NCBI GenBank assembly: GCA_038373865.1
Contig: JAXGGA010002071.1
Coordinates: 1 to 64,000, forward strand
Source of the DNA: Uloborus plumipes
Lineage: Eukaryota > Arthropoda > Arachnida > Araneae > Uloboridae
DNA length: 64,000 nt
Direction: 5' to 3'
The translations under genes were made by a program, and so were the position numbers. Below are positions 45,788 through 56,785 of the stretch, one piece after another. Positions within the stretch are counted from its first letter, which is position 1; each line of letters starts with the position of its first letter. The notes under the pieces are model-generated. The model was not told where the DNA came from. It searched no databases and saw only the letters and a program-made list of their open reading frames with translations.

Positions 45788-47677
45788 ATGGATCTTAAAA
45801 AGACTTGCTGCTGTGGAGATAATTGTCAATGCTGCAATTGTTGCAATACTACTGCTACAGCTCAAAAAGAAATATGTCCATGTTGCAGACAAAAGAAAGC
45901 TTGTGGAATCAAAAGCGTGAGCTGTTGTGATAAAACATACACAGCAAAATCCTGCTCTTGCGGGGAAAGCTGTAAGTGCTGCACGGACGGGTCCTGTAAC
46001 AGTCGAGGACTCTGCTCTTGCGGAAAAGCTTGCAAATGTTGCGTTGATGGTACTTGTAAAATCAAAGGTACTTGCTCTTGTGGAGAAGCCTGCACCTGCT
46101 GTACTGACGGATCCTGTAAAAGCATAGGGGCCTGCTCTTGTGGAGACGCCTGCAAATGTTGTGCTGATGGAAGCTGTAAATCAGCAGGAAATTGCACATG
46201 TGGAAAGAGCTGCACCTGCTGCGCTGACGGCTCTTGCAAAAGCAAAAGCGCCTGTTCTTGTGGAGAAACCTGCAAATGCTGCACAGACGGATCCTGTAAA
46301 ACCAAAGGAGCTTGCTCTTGTGGAGAAAGCTGCCAATGCTGCACTGATGGTACTTGCAAGTCAGTTCTAAGTTGCTCCTGCGGCAAAGACTGCAATTGTT
46401 GTGCTGATGGATCCTGCAAACGTAGGTGCTCCTGTGGAGAAAGCTGCAAATGCTGTGCTGACGGTACTTGCAAAGCAGCTGGAAGTTGTGCATGTGGTAA
46501 AGATTGCAAGTGTTGCTCTGATGGATCCTGCAAAAGCAAACGTGGGTGCTCCTGCGGAGAAAGCTGCAAATGCTGTGCTGACGGTACTTGCAAAGCAGCT
46601 GGAAGTTGTGCATGTGGTAAAGATTGCAAGTGTTGCTCTGATGGATCCTGCAAAAGCAAACGTGGGTGCTCCTGCGGAGAAAGCTGCAAATGTTGTGCTG
46701 ACGGTACTTGCAAAGCAGCTGGAAGTTGTTCATGTGGCAAAGATTGCAAGTGCTGCGCTGATGGATCCTGCAAAAGTGAAGGAGGCTGCTCCTGCGGAGA
46801 AAGCTGCAAATGTTGTGCTGACGGTACTTGCAAAGCAGCTGGAAGTTGTTCATGTGGCAAAGATTGCAAGTGCTGCGCTGATGGATCCTGCAAAAGTGAA
46901 GGAGGCTGCTCCTGCGGAGAAAGCTGCAAATGTTGTGCTGACGGTACTTGCAAAGCAGCTGGAAGTTGTTCATGTGGCAAAGATTGCAAGTGTTGCGCTG
47001 ATGGATCCTGCAAAAGCAAACGTGGGTGCTCCTGCGGAGAAAGCTGCAAATGCTGTGCTGACGGTACTTGCAAAGCAGCTGGAAGTTGTGCATGTGGTAA
47101 AGATTGCAAGTGTTGCGCTGATGGATCCTGCAAAAGTGAAGGAGGCTGCTCCTGCGGAGAAAGCTGCACATGTTGTGCTGACGGTACTTGCAAAGCAGCT
47201 GAAAGTTGTTCATGTGGCAAAGATTGCAAGTGTTGTGCTGATGGATCCTGTAAAAGTGAAGGAGGCTGCTCCTGCGGAGAAAGCTGCAAATGCTGTGCTG
47301 ACGGTACTTGCAAAGCAGCTGGAAGTTGTTCATGTGGCAAAGATTGCAAGTGTTGTGCTGATGGATCCTGCAAAAGCAAACGTGGGTGCTCCTGCGGAGA
47401 AAGCTGCAAATGCTGTGCTGACGGAACTTGCAAGGCAGCTGGAAGTTGTTCATGTGGCAAAGATTGCAAGTGTTGTGCCGATGGATCCTGCAAAAGCAAA
47501 GGTGGCTGCTCATGTGGAGAAAATTGTAGGTGTTGTATAGATGGAAATTGCAAGGAAACGGGAAGCTGTTCTTGTGGAGGCAACTGCAAATGTTGTGTTG
47601 ATCAATCCTGCAAAAGTGTATGTTCGTGTGGAAAGGACTGTGCAAAAGGATCCTGCAAAGGAGGTTGCTCATGCTAA
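45788..47677 (+). CDS. Giant multi-domain metallothionein-like protein, 629 aa
   Basis: A cytosolic, signal-peptide-free protein with 188 Cys in 629 residues, one Tyr and no Trp, Phe or His: metallothionein composition. Residues 1-55 are a distinct cap with 14 Cys (MDLKKTCCCGDNCQCC, CPCC, SCC). Residues 56-611 are 28 modules of C-x-C-G-x2-C-x-C-C-x-D-G-x-C-K-x4, six Cys each (two modules are 18 residues); a shortened module ends the protein. The likely role is binding and buffering of Zn, Cd or Cu by thiolate clusters; metal preference cannot be read from sequence. The ATG at 45788 (AAAATGG) was chosen because a polypyrimidine tract and CAG at 45781 make an earlier in-frame ATG (45725) intronic. 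A polyA signal lies 0.4 kb downstream. Known large animal metallothioneins (land snails) have fewer, longer domains without the CC pair, so homology is uncertain. Confidence 0.88.
   Translation: MDLKKTCCCGDNCQCCNCCNTTATAQKEICPCCRQKKACGIKSVSCCDKTYTAKSCSCGESCKCCTDGSCNSRGLCSCGKACKCCVDGTCKIKGTCSCGEACTCCTDGSCKSIGACSCGDACKCCADGSCKSAGNCTCGKSCTCCADGSCKSKSACSCGETCKCCTDGSCKTKGACSCGESCQCCTDGTCKSVLSCSCGKDCNCCADGSCKRRCSCGESCKCCADGTCKAAGSCACGKDCKCCSDGSCKSKRGCSCGESCKCCADGTCKAAGSCACGKDCKCCSDGSCKSKRGCSCGESCKCCADGTCKAAGSCSCGKDCKCCADGSCKSEGGCSCGESCKCCADGTCKAAGSCSCGKDCKCCADGSCKSEGGCSCGESCKCCADGTCKAAGSCSCGKDCKCCADGSCKSKRGCSCGESCKCCADGTCKAAGSCACGKDCKCCADGSCKSEGGCSCGESCTCCADGTCKAAESCSCGKDCKCCADGSCKSEGGCSCGESCKCCADGTCKAAGSCSCGKDCKCCADGSCKSKRGCSCGESCKCCADGTCKAAGSCSCGKDCKCCADGSCKSKGGCSCGENCRCCIDGNCKETGSCSCGGNCKCCVDQSCKSVCSCGKDCAKGSCKGGCSC
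46427..47506 (+). repeat. Nine 120-bp tandem repeats inside the metallothionein-like gene
   Basis: The unit is two modules (GES-type then GKD-type), 40 codons. Neighbouring copies are nearly identical at DNA level, with variants (SKRG versus SEGG tail, ACG versus SCG start) shuffled among copies. Flanking modules 1-8 and 27-29 are more diverged. The pattern indicates recent unequal exchange or conversion in the centre. Confidence 0.93.
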
Positions 47678-47769
47678 GCGATTTGAATAAGTGTTCAAGT
47701 AATTCTCCTTATGAGCCTCTATATTATGATCCATATGAGCCTCCTTATGAGCCATTATCCCTCTCTTAA
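47671..47769 (+). other. Overlapping 32-codon frame over the metallothionein stop
   Basis: An ATG inside the last Cys codons opens a second frame that crosses the stop and encodes a tail with PYEP three times (SPYEPLYYDPYEPPYEPLSL), ending TAA at 47767-47769. It may be a former C-terminal tail lost by a frameshift, or just a TATGAGCC repeat in the 3' UTR. Confidence 0.3.
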
Positions 47770-48069
47770 AAATTCATGCAGAAGAAAAAAATTTAGCTTG
47801 TTCGAAATTTAATGAAGTTTATTTATCTTTATGAATCTGTTAAAAGTTAGAATACGTGTTTTGAAACTATTTTCTTTATTAGTAATTTATTTTTCTGTTA
47901 CTGTTCATTGTGGATTTATGTTAAAACCTTTATATTTTGATTTTTAACTAATGAACTCTTGTTCAAAATTTAATTATGGATATACAGTTGAATACTTATA
48001 CGCAACTGTTTTTGTGTGTTTTGCTTGTCTGTTATGATGAATGTAATACTTTTAAATGTGTTTTTCTAA

Positions 48070-48075
48070 AATAAA
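48070..48075 (+). terminator. Polyadenylation signal AATAAA of the metallothionein-like gene
   Basis: AATAAA in CTAAAATAAAGTTTTTG, about 390 bp after the stop and followed by a T-rich stretch (TATTTTTTTCC), as expected for a cleavage site near 48090-48100. Confidence 0.65.
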
Positions 48076-48207
48076 GTTTTTGAGTATATTATTTGTATTT
48101 TTTTCCATCAAAAATGTAAGAAACTAAAACAATGGCTTTATAAGAATACTGAATAATACCATTTGTGACACCGTTAGGTATTATAGCATTGTGGAACATA
48201 TATATAA

Positions 48208-48240
48208 CTAGCTGACCTGGCGAACTCTGTTCCGCCTTAA
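48208..48240 (-). mobile_element. Helitron 3' terminus (minus strand)
   Basis: On the minus strand this reads GGCGGAACAGAGTTCGCC, then AGGTCAGCTAG|T: a Helitron 3' hairpin and CTAG end. The element should extend rightwards, but I cannot place its 5' end; later insertions probably hide it. Confidence 0.7.
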
Positions 48241-48733
48241 GGGCAATAAATAAGCAAATTTTTGAATTTATTAAGTTTTTTTTATTAGAAAATACAAAAA
48301 AAAAAAGGTACCTACATTAATCATTAGGGTGGAGCGAAAAAAAGAAAGTTTTTATTTTCGAATCGTAATAGTGCGGAAAAGTTGCGATTGGTGAAGACTT
48401 ACAAAAAAAAAAAAAAAAAAAATTTGAAATCGGATAATATCTTCCGATCCCGCAACGAGCCTGAAATTTTGAAAAAGGAAAATTTTCATGTGCTTTTAAC
48501 AATTTTTTAAAATTTTTGTTTCAATGTTTCATTTTAATGCTCTTGAACGGAAAAGTTACGATTGGTAAAGCCATCTGAAATTTCAAAAAATATATTGAGA
48601 TCAAATAATACCTTCTGATCCAGGAGCAAGTCAGAAAAACCAAAAAATTGGAAATATTCAGCTTTTTGGTGGGAATTAAAAAAAAAATTTTCGTTTTTTT
48701 TTTTCTTTTTTACCCGGTACTATAGCGTAAAGA

Positions 48734-50743
48734 ATTTTAAAAAGAACTATACTAGTCTTAAACATTATTTTTTTTTCTTGAGTTTTTAGGTATCTTCTAA
48801 ACATGCAAAACTACCATTCTTTACTTTCATGAAACATTTTTAAATAATAGAAAATTATAAAATATTTTCCAAAATTTCTATAATCCAGTACAAAAATCCA
48901 CTAAATAAAACACCCACGCTCAAAATAAACGCTAATTTTAATCACTAAACTAGAAGCAATTTTAATACCCAACTAATTATATACAATTTCTTAACCACCT
49001 TTTGAAGTCTGTGCCTTCTATAAACTGTCACCTAACCTAACTGACTACCCACAAAATCCTTCAACATTAATTTAATTAAAAACTAATTTTGGTTCAGTCT
49101 TTAAAATTAAACCTAGTTAGGTTAAGTAGTGCTTCGAATGAGACTGCAAAAGGCAATTAAAAATTAAGAAACTAACATATAATGAGGCGCGTTTTAAAAT
49201 AGTTTATCTTTTAGAGATAAAAAATATTGTTCATCTTTATGAGTGAGTGTTTTGTTCAGTGGATTTTTGTACTGAAAAAGTTGAACAAATTTAATAGGTA
49301 TGGGTAAGAAGTTGTACATAAATATTATGTATTCAATGGCGGTTTGTTTTTATTTAAAAATAATTTTGTGTATGAAAAATTCGAAATCAACAAAATCAAA
49401 ACTTTGTTTTGTCTTCTAGACTAATAAATTCATTATATTTATGGCTTTCACATCAAATGTGTTCCAAAATCCCCCCTCCCCCAACATTTTTATTTTTTCA
49501 TTTCAAAATTATAGCGTATCCTTACCTCATATCTCCAATCAGAAATCTTTTATATCTCACAAGAAATTTCAATGTGTCTTGTAGTTTACGATATTATGAA
49601 GACTATTTTTTTTTCTGCTTGACCAAACCAGTGTTTCTCAGAATAAAACAAAAACCGTATGACCCGCATATCTCCCTCCCCCCCTCTATTTTTAGCTAGA
49701 GCTGTATATTTTGCAGTACTATGCAGACAGAGTTTCACAGATCAAGTTCGCCAGTTCAAATGATTCCGCCAGGCGCCAGTTGAGAGATTTAGCAGGTTAT
49801 ACAAAAAAGCAAAATGTATTACTTATTCGTATTTTGAGCTCCCCCCCCCCCTATCCTATCACCGATTTGTCCTTCGGCTAAGTGAACAGGAGACAGGGTT
49901 GTTGCTTCAAATTTTCAGTTTTGATTTTAATTTTCTTTGCTGGAACTTTTGAGAACTTAGTTCAAATATTGTGAAAGGAAGGGAGGAAAAGTTTCGCGGA
50001 ACCCTTCCATGATTTTCGTGGAACCGTGGGGTTCCGCGGAACACAGTTTAAGAAACGCTGCTCTACAGTAACCTTTTAAGCACAAGGGGTTTCTCTTCAA
50101 TCGTGTTTCAAATGCTCAGTTTTCATGATAACATGTTTTAATATTTTTTGCATAAAGCTAATGGGGGTGTTTGGGGCAGGAATTCCCCGCAGTGCCCTCT
50201 CCTTGTCAAATGCTTTCTAATCCTTAATTTTTGTTACACCTTGCCCCAATTTGCTTGGGACTGCGTTACTGTAGAAACCAACATAGCCTTAAAGCAACTA
50301 AAAAGCAAAAAATAATAGATAACATTTACATAAAATTTTTTCCACGTGCCTAGAAATTAAATTTGTTGAACTCTTTTAGTACAAAGATCCACTGAAAAAA
50401 ATACTCACTCATAGATAAACAACATTTTTTATCTCTAAACGATAACCTATTTTAACACCTCATTATATGTTAGTTTCTTAATTTTTAATTGCCTTTTGCA
50501 GTCGCATTCTATACACTACCTAACCTAACTAGGTTTAACTTTAAAGACCGAACAAAAATTAGTTTTTAATTAAATTAATGTTAAAGGATTCTGTGGGTAG
50601 TCAGTCAGGTTAGGTAACAGTTTCTATTATTTGAAAATGTTTCATTGTTGTAGTTGTAAAGAATGGTAGTTTTGCATGTTTAGAAGACACCTAAAAAATC
50701 AAGAAAGAAATTAATGTTTAAGAGTAATATAGTGCTTTTTAAA
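48734..50743. repeat. Long inverted repeat with a 1.1-kb loop
   Basis: Left arm 48734-49279 mirrors right arm 50365-50743. Shared words include AACATGCAAAACTACCATTC, CACCTAACCTAACTGACTAC and GAAACTAACATATAATGAGG, or complements. The left arm has about 165 bp more (48852-49020) than the right. The right arm ends where the CAGGGTTC element begins. Poly(C) runs near 49470 and 49843 lie in the loop. No coding. Confidence 0.72.
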
Positions 50744-52371
50744 CAGGGTTCATACTCATTTTTGAAAATGAAAATTAAGGACTTTTTAAGGACTCCAAAA
50801 TTTTTTTAAGGACTCATAGGAAAATATTTAAATAGCTTTGGGAACACGATTTCAAAGTACTCGACTTACGAGTACATTATGTATTTAAAATGCAGAGAGA
50901 TTCGCAATGGACTCTGATTCAAGTGACAATCAATGATTAAGAGCTATTAAAATGACTTAACCTGGCATTATACTTACTGATGATAACCCCTACAAATGAC
51001 TACCCCTTACAATGCTGCCAGGTTACGTTTCTCTCATGAACAGTTTGATACAATTACATATACTAGGGTGGGCCGAAAATGACTTTTTCTTTAATTTCGA
51101 TGATGGGTATTGCGGAAAAAGTGCCATTGAGGAAGCAAAGTGCACATAAAAAATTTGAAATTTTTTGGTCAATTTCTTGATCTGCAGCAATTGGCTTGAA
51201 GTTCGGAAACAATGCAGTTTTTTCAAAACTTTTAGCAAATTATAAAAAAAAATTCTATTTCCGATAACGGGGAAGGTGGAAAAGGATCCATTGGGGACAT
51301 AAAAATTTCATAAAAAAATTGAGGTCTGTTGTATAACTCCTTCCTTTTCCAAATGCCTAGAAGATTTGGCAATTTCCTGTTTTTTTTTTCTACGTTTTAC
51401 ATTAAACTTTGTCAAAACGTTAAAATACTTTGCTCGCCGTACTTATCAGAAACAACTACATTGTTTGTCACATATAATGCATTTTTAGATGTTAGGAGCT
51501 AAATTTTTTTTAAAAATAATTACCTAAAAATCTCAAAAAACTGCAATTTTTAAGTTATTAATAAGTTATTGTAATTATATCACTGTCACTTTCAGTAGTT
51601 TTCTTTCATTTTAGTTTTCAATTTGCTGTGAAGTATGTGTTGAATATTAGCATATTGTTAAGAAAGAAGAAAGACACATGAATAATAAAAAATAAATGAA
51701 ATAAAATAAAACAATCTTTGGTAGATACAAAAGGACTAAAATCTTAACACATGAAACAATTTTTTGACTATAGATCAGTTTTTTTTTAAATAAATTTATT
51801 TATTAATAATAAAAAGTAAAAAAAAAATGCAGTAAATTAATTTAAGATAGTGATGTGTTGAAATAACTTCCAACTATAAAAAATATTAAAACACCGAGAA
51901 AATGTTAAAGGATTGAAATGTCGAACAAAAGAAGCGATTTTACCAGAATCTCAGGTGAAATGTAAGCATGTAAAATGGGGAGAATTTTTTAAATAAATTG
52001 TTGAAATAAACAATTAAATGTGATAACCTAAGGTAGCATATGTTAATGTAACCTAAAATTTTCGCAAATATTAAAATATTTGCACGATGCAAAAGGATTG
52101 TTGTCTCAACCACGCAAACCAGTTTTCCGCGAAGTACGCGTTCAGTTCTCATATATGACGAAGTTTAATCTCTCGCGTATTAAAGCATGTAATGATAAAT
52201 TTTAAAGAGCCAAGCTTGAACACGTGGAAGAAAAACAAAGAAAAAAAAACCCCTGAAACAGGCTTTTAAAAATTAAGGAAAATTTTCGAAAATTAAGGAT
52301 TTTTTAGGGACCTTAATTTTGTCTGATAAAATTAAGTTTCTTAAGGGTTTTTTAAGGAAGTACGAACCCTG
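50744..52371. mobile_element. CAGGGTTC-type DNA element, 1.63 kb
   Basis: Ends CAGGGTTCATACTCATT and GGAAGTACGAACCCTG are imperfect inverted repeats. Subterminal AAGGACTTTTTAAGGACT and AATTAAGGATTTTTTAGGG repeats lie at each side. A second, rearranged copy lies at 61880-62830. No transposase is recognised; hAT-like ends are possible but no TSD could be shown. Confidence 0.65.
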
Positions 52372-53339
52372 AAATAAAACATTTGTTTTGTTTTAAAACA
52401 ACACACAACTTAAACTTTTTCAACATACAACTCTTCTGCATGCTTTTCTTTAGGGCCATTTCACAGTATTTGGATGTTGCGGACTGTACATTTCACAAAG
52501 TTCAAATATCAATATTTACTATATAAAGATCTAAAAATGAATTCTTTTTTGCTAGTGTAGAAGTACTACCAACACACAAACTCAAAATAAAAGGAAGTGC
52601 TAATTCAACTGTAAATTAATTAGTTATTACAAAAAAAGTGTGTTGCGGACTCGACACACAAAAGTACGGCAAAAAAATGATCAAGATTAAGTGCTAATCC
52701 CTCTGAATCTATTTATCCCATATTATCAATGCTGATTTTTTTTTAAACGCTGATACACTATAGATACTTGGAGTTCAAAAATTTAATTTTTAAAATGAAA
52801 AATTGAAAAAAAAAAATAGAGGAAAAAAACTTAACATACAATGTAAAATGCTTTGTGTTGCGGACTCTACAAAATGTACCAATTGACTTTTGCCATAAAA
52901 CTTTTTATTTAAATTCGTTTTACAAGAAAAAAATAATGAAAGATTTAGTTTTACATTTGCTTTACAAGAAAAAGCAAGTAATTAAAGACTTAGAAATAAT
53001 TTTTTTACAAGAAAAAAAAAGTATTTTAATAAGGAAAGAAATACTGCCCGCTACTTCTTTACTGTAAGCAAAACCTACCAGAGTCAATAATTGCTGGATC
53101 TCCTGGACCTGGAAGTTTCATTAAGTATCCTGTGGCAGGAATTGTTTCCTTTTCTTGTTTTTTTAGCCTACTTTCCCGTTAAAAATAAAAGAGACGAAAA
53201 AAGCATTAAAATTGGCTTAATGCATCTAAAAAATGTCGCCAAGTCCAAAAAATATCGCCAAGTAAAAAAAAGTCAAAAAGAAACAAAAAAATGAAATAAA
53301 TATCGAAAAATTAAAAATTTGAAAGTAGGGTATTGAGAT

Positions 53340-54115
53340 GGGGAATTTGTGTGTCGGTCTGTCGGTCGGTCGGTCTGTCTGTCCCCCCCTAATAACTTTT
53401 GAATGAACATTCCGATTTGGACGAACTTTTTTTTGTTGGAAAGATCTCGGCGAGTACAGCTCATTCCCATATTTGATTTTTTGATTTGAACAATTTTTGG
53501 TTCAACTTTGAGCCGTTCAAACAACCGGTCCCGCGATACTAACTTTTGAATGAACAGTCCGATTTGAACAAACTTTTTTTTGTTCGAAAGATCTCGGCAA
53601 GGATACTTCATCCCCGTTTTTAAATTTCCGATTTGAACAATTTTTCGTTCAACATTGAACCGTTCAAACAAGCTCTCACCCCTAATAACTTTTGAGTGAA
53701 CCGTCCGATTTAAACAAACTTTTTTTTGTTCGAAAGATCTCGGCAAGGATACTTCATCCCCGTTTTTAAATTTCCGATTTAAACAATTTTTCGTTCAACA
53801 TTGAACCGTTCAAACAAGCCCTCACACCTAATAACTTTTGAATGAACAGTCCGATTTAAACAAACTTTTTTTTGTTCAAAAGATCTCGCCAAGGATGCTT
53901 CATTACCGTATTTAAAATTTCAATTTGAACATTTTTTTCGTTCAACATTGAACCGTTCAAACAACCTTTCCCCACCTAATAACTTTTAAGTGAACCGTCC
54001 GAATTGAATAAACTTTTTTTTGTTCGAAAGATCTCGGAGAGGCTCATTCCTATATTTCACTTTTCAATTTGAACCATTTTTCGTTCAATGATGAACCGTT
54101 CAGAAAAAATTTTAA
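53340..54115. repeat. Minisatellite, about 147-bp unit, five copies, with (GTCGGT)-type microsatellite
   Basis: CTAATAACTTTTGAATGAAC or a close variant starts units near 53390, 53536, 53683, 53829 and 53977. GTCGGTCTGTCGGTCGGTCG lies just upstream. The layout (GTCY microsatellite then ~145-bp units with a TTTGAATGAAC phrase) parallels the Helentron-like element at 31264. A minus-strand open frame through it only mirrors the repeat. Confidence 0.85.
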
Positions 54116-54439
54116 CATGAGCGCCTACGGAGAAATTTAAATTGAATGTTGATTCTGAACTTCAAGGCGGATTTCCTTCAAACTAACTTTGTAAGAAAAT
54201 GGTTTTGATAAATAATGTATTGTAAAGTACTTTTCTGAATAATCTTCTGTGATCACTCTGATTCCGACTCCGACTCCGCAAACATGGCGGAAATGCAGGC
54301 TCAGAAAAAATGACTGACTGGGCAGACGATTTTTTGTTTATTTATTTATTTATTTGTTTTGTTTAATTTATTATTATTATTTTTGGCATCACTCTTATTG
54401 TTTTTGTTTTGTTTAGTTTTAGTTTTCTCTTTCTCGGTA

Positions 54440-55110
54440 GTTTTCTCAAGTTTTCTACCTTGAGAACAAAATGGAAGACATTGATTTTTGTTGGGAAATG
54501 TCAAGTGCTGCATTTCGGTCATGGAAATAAGCATACAAGCTATTATTTACAGGGTTCAGTCATTAGTAGGGCAGATAATGTTATGGATCTAGGAGTCTTA
54601 ATAAATCAGGATTTCAAGTCTAGTCAACAGTGCAACATAGCTAGTAACAAAGCCAATAAGACATTAATTTATTGGAAAGGGTACAAAGAAGGGCTACAAG
54701 GTTAGTAAATGGGTTTTCTAATTTAGACTATGATTCCAGACTTAGAATGCTTAATATGTATAGTCTTGAGCGAAGGAGAGCCAGAGGGGACATGATTCAG
54801 TTGTTTAAATTTATTAAAATGAATGATGTTACGGGGTTAGATTTTCGCACGGAAAGCAGGACAAGGGGTCATTGTTTTAAGCTGTTTAAATCTCAGGCTA
54901 ATCTTGAAATTCGAAAAAATTACTATTTTAGCAGGGTAGTAGGAACTTGGAACAGCTTACCGGAAGAGGTGGTAAAGAGCAATGGAGTAGATGGCTTTAA
55001 GAGGGCCATTGATCTTCATTGGGGTCTTTAATTTGACTAGGACCAGCCAAGTTGGGCTCAGAGCCTGCTGCTGGTCGCCACATTTGTATTTGTATTTGTA
55101 TTTGTATCAG
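54440..55110 (+). pseudogene. CR1-like LINE 3' end, internally deleted
   Basis: Reverse transcriptase C-terminal text: KCQVLHFGHGNKHTSYYLQG and DLGVLINQDFKSSQQCNIAS in one frame to about 54665, then LLERVQRRATRLVNGFSN, RLRMLNMYSLERRRARGDMI and VVGTWNSLPEEVVKS in another, ending TAA at 55029-55031. The change of frame coincides with loss of roughly 60 residues between the two parts (estimated from the family's usual layout). After a short 3' UTR comes (TTTGTA)4 at 55083-55107, a CR1-type microsatellite tail. 5'-truncated and dead. Confidence 0.82.
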
Positions 55111-55714
55111 ACGATTTTTTTTGTCAACAAAAATTTTTCATTCACGAGAGCATTTTATTCCTTATTTATATTTAACAACTGGCAACGGATTAAAAATGAA
55201 ATTCAAGACATTTTATTAACGAACGACTTTTTTTTCTTTCTTTGATAAAATGTGTTTTGAAGTTCTTTGTACTTTTATTTTATTTATTTATTTTTTTTTC
55301 TTTTGAAAACGATTGTGGAATTTTTCTACGGAAGAACTATAACAGTTACATTCTTTAAAAGGTGCGACAAAACTTTATTGACTCGTTTATTTACTTTTTA
55401 CGTGTTTATTTTATCTGATGAGAGGGGTATATTTTGCTTTCAGAAATCAGCTTTAAGTGCTATAAAGATATGTTTGACATAATTTTTAGTTTCAGATAAT
55501 CAAGAGAATATTGATCAGATGCTAATGCCGATGTCGATGTACGGGAAAGTAGGCTCGTTTAGTTCTTGACAGAACTTCTTGTTAGTGGTTTGAATTTGTT
55601 ATTACCTACCTGCTGAAACACAAATTTTACTTCAATAGATTTCTTTACATCTTCATTAACTATTTCTCCTGTCCACCATTGGTCATTAAATAGGATAGCA
55701 ATCCATTCACCTTT

Positions 55715-56640
55715 TTACCCGACTACGGCAAAGCCTAAAGGAAGGGTTATGTTTTTATCAGTCTGGCTATGTTTGTGGTTAAGGATGTTCCACCGTAGCT
55801 CCTAAACTATTCATTCGATTTTGATGAATGAGGTACCAATTGATTCGTTTTCGAGTCTCGAGTGTCATAGGCTACTTTTTATTAGAATTTAACAAGAGGA
55901 AAGATCGATTATTCCTAGACAAGCACCGATTTTTACCGATATTTTCGGAGCTAAGTGTGTTCAACAATGAATTTCCAGTGTAAGGCTTACCTAGATTTTA
56001 GCATGAAATTAGTTCAAAGCAATATATACATAGAAGATAGTTATTAAATATTTGTTTCAATTCATTATTTTGCACATGCATTTTTCCAGTTAGACTTGAA
56101 TTTCAAGGCTTTTGTTTTGACAACACTTGTTTCTCGTAACGTGAAAACTTGTATTTAAATAGGCAAAAGTTTCATTTTGAATTGCATGATTTTTGTACAT
56201 TACATGAAATCTTGAAAGCTCGGAACCTTTGATGCGCTTTGACGAATGTTACATGTTTTATGGTGCCGTAAATCTCAAGAAGTAGACTAAAAGGTAAGCT
56301 ACATTTTTTACCCGACTACGGCAAAGCCTAAAGGAAGGGTTATGTTTTTAGCAGTCTGGCTATGTTTGTGGTTAAGGATGTTCCACCGTAGCTCCTAAAC
56401 TATTCATTCGGTTTTGATGAATGAGGTGCCAATCGATTCGTTTTCGAGTCTCGAGTGTCATAGGCTACTTTTTACTAGAATTTAACAAGAGGAAAGATCG
56501 ATTATTCCTTGACAAGCACCGATTTTAACCGATATTTTCGTATCTAAGTGTGTTTTAGTTCAAATTAGTTCAAACAAAAGTCGCAATCAACAATGAATTT
56601 CCAGTTTAAGGCTGACCTAGATTTTAGCATGAAATTAATT
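55715..56640 (+). repeat. Two tandem copies of a 593-bp repeat plus two short relatives
   Basis: ACCCGACTACGGCAAAGCCT starts at 55717 and 56310; the following 250 bases or so are nearly identical. Short relatives starting AACCCGACTACAAAAAA occur at about 56743 and 56803. Units end in C-T-(A/G)-AAA-GGTAAG-like text. The CTAAACTATTCATTCG phrase recalls Helentron-type elements, but the family is unknown. Confidence 0.7.
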
Positions 56641-56785
56641 ACCCATACAACTTTTCATACTTTTTTGTTACGTACATTTAATTTTGTAATGTATATTCAT
56701 TTGCTAATATACAGTGGGGTAAAATAAAGTTTTAAAAACCTGTAACCCGACTACAAAAAAGCTCTAAAAAGTAAGAAATAATAAC

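Noticed and set aside
45862..47672. Very long open frames on the minus strand (575 and 536 codons) and a second plus frame (379 codons) through the metallothionein array
   Set aside because: The 60/120-bp repeat is a multiple of three and lacks stops in several frames, so all frames stay open together. Only the Cys-rich plus frame has a start context, splice acceptor and sensible composition.
49628..50065. A hAT element from CAGTGTTTCTCA to TAAGAAACGCTG
   Set aside because: The ends look right, but the 8 bases on each side do not match, and the region is the loop of a larger inverted repeat.
53273..53746. 157-codon minus-strand frame with repeated KKFVQIG phrases
   Set aside because: It is a translation of the 147-bp minisatellite, with no start context or conserved domain.
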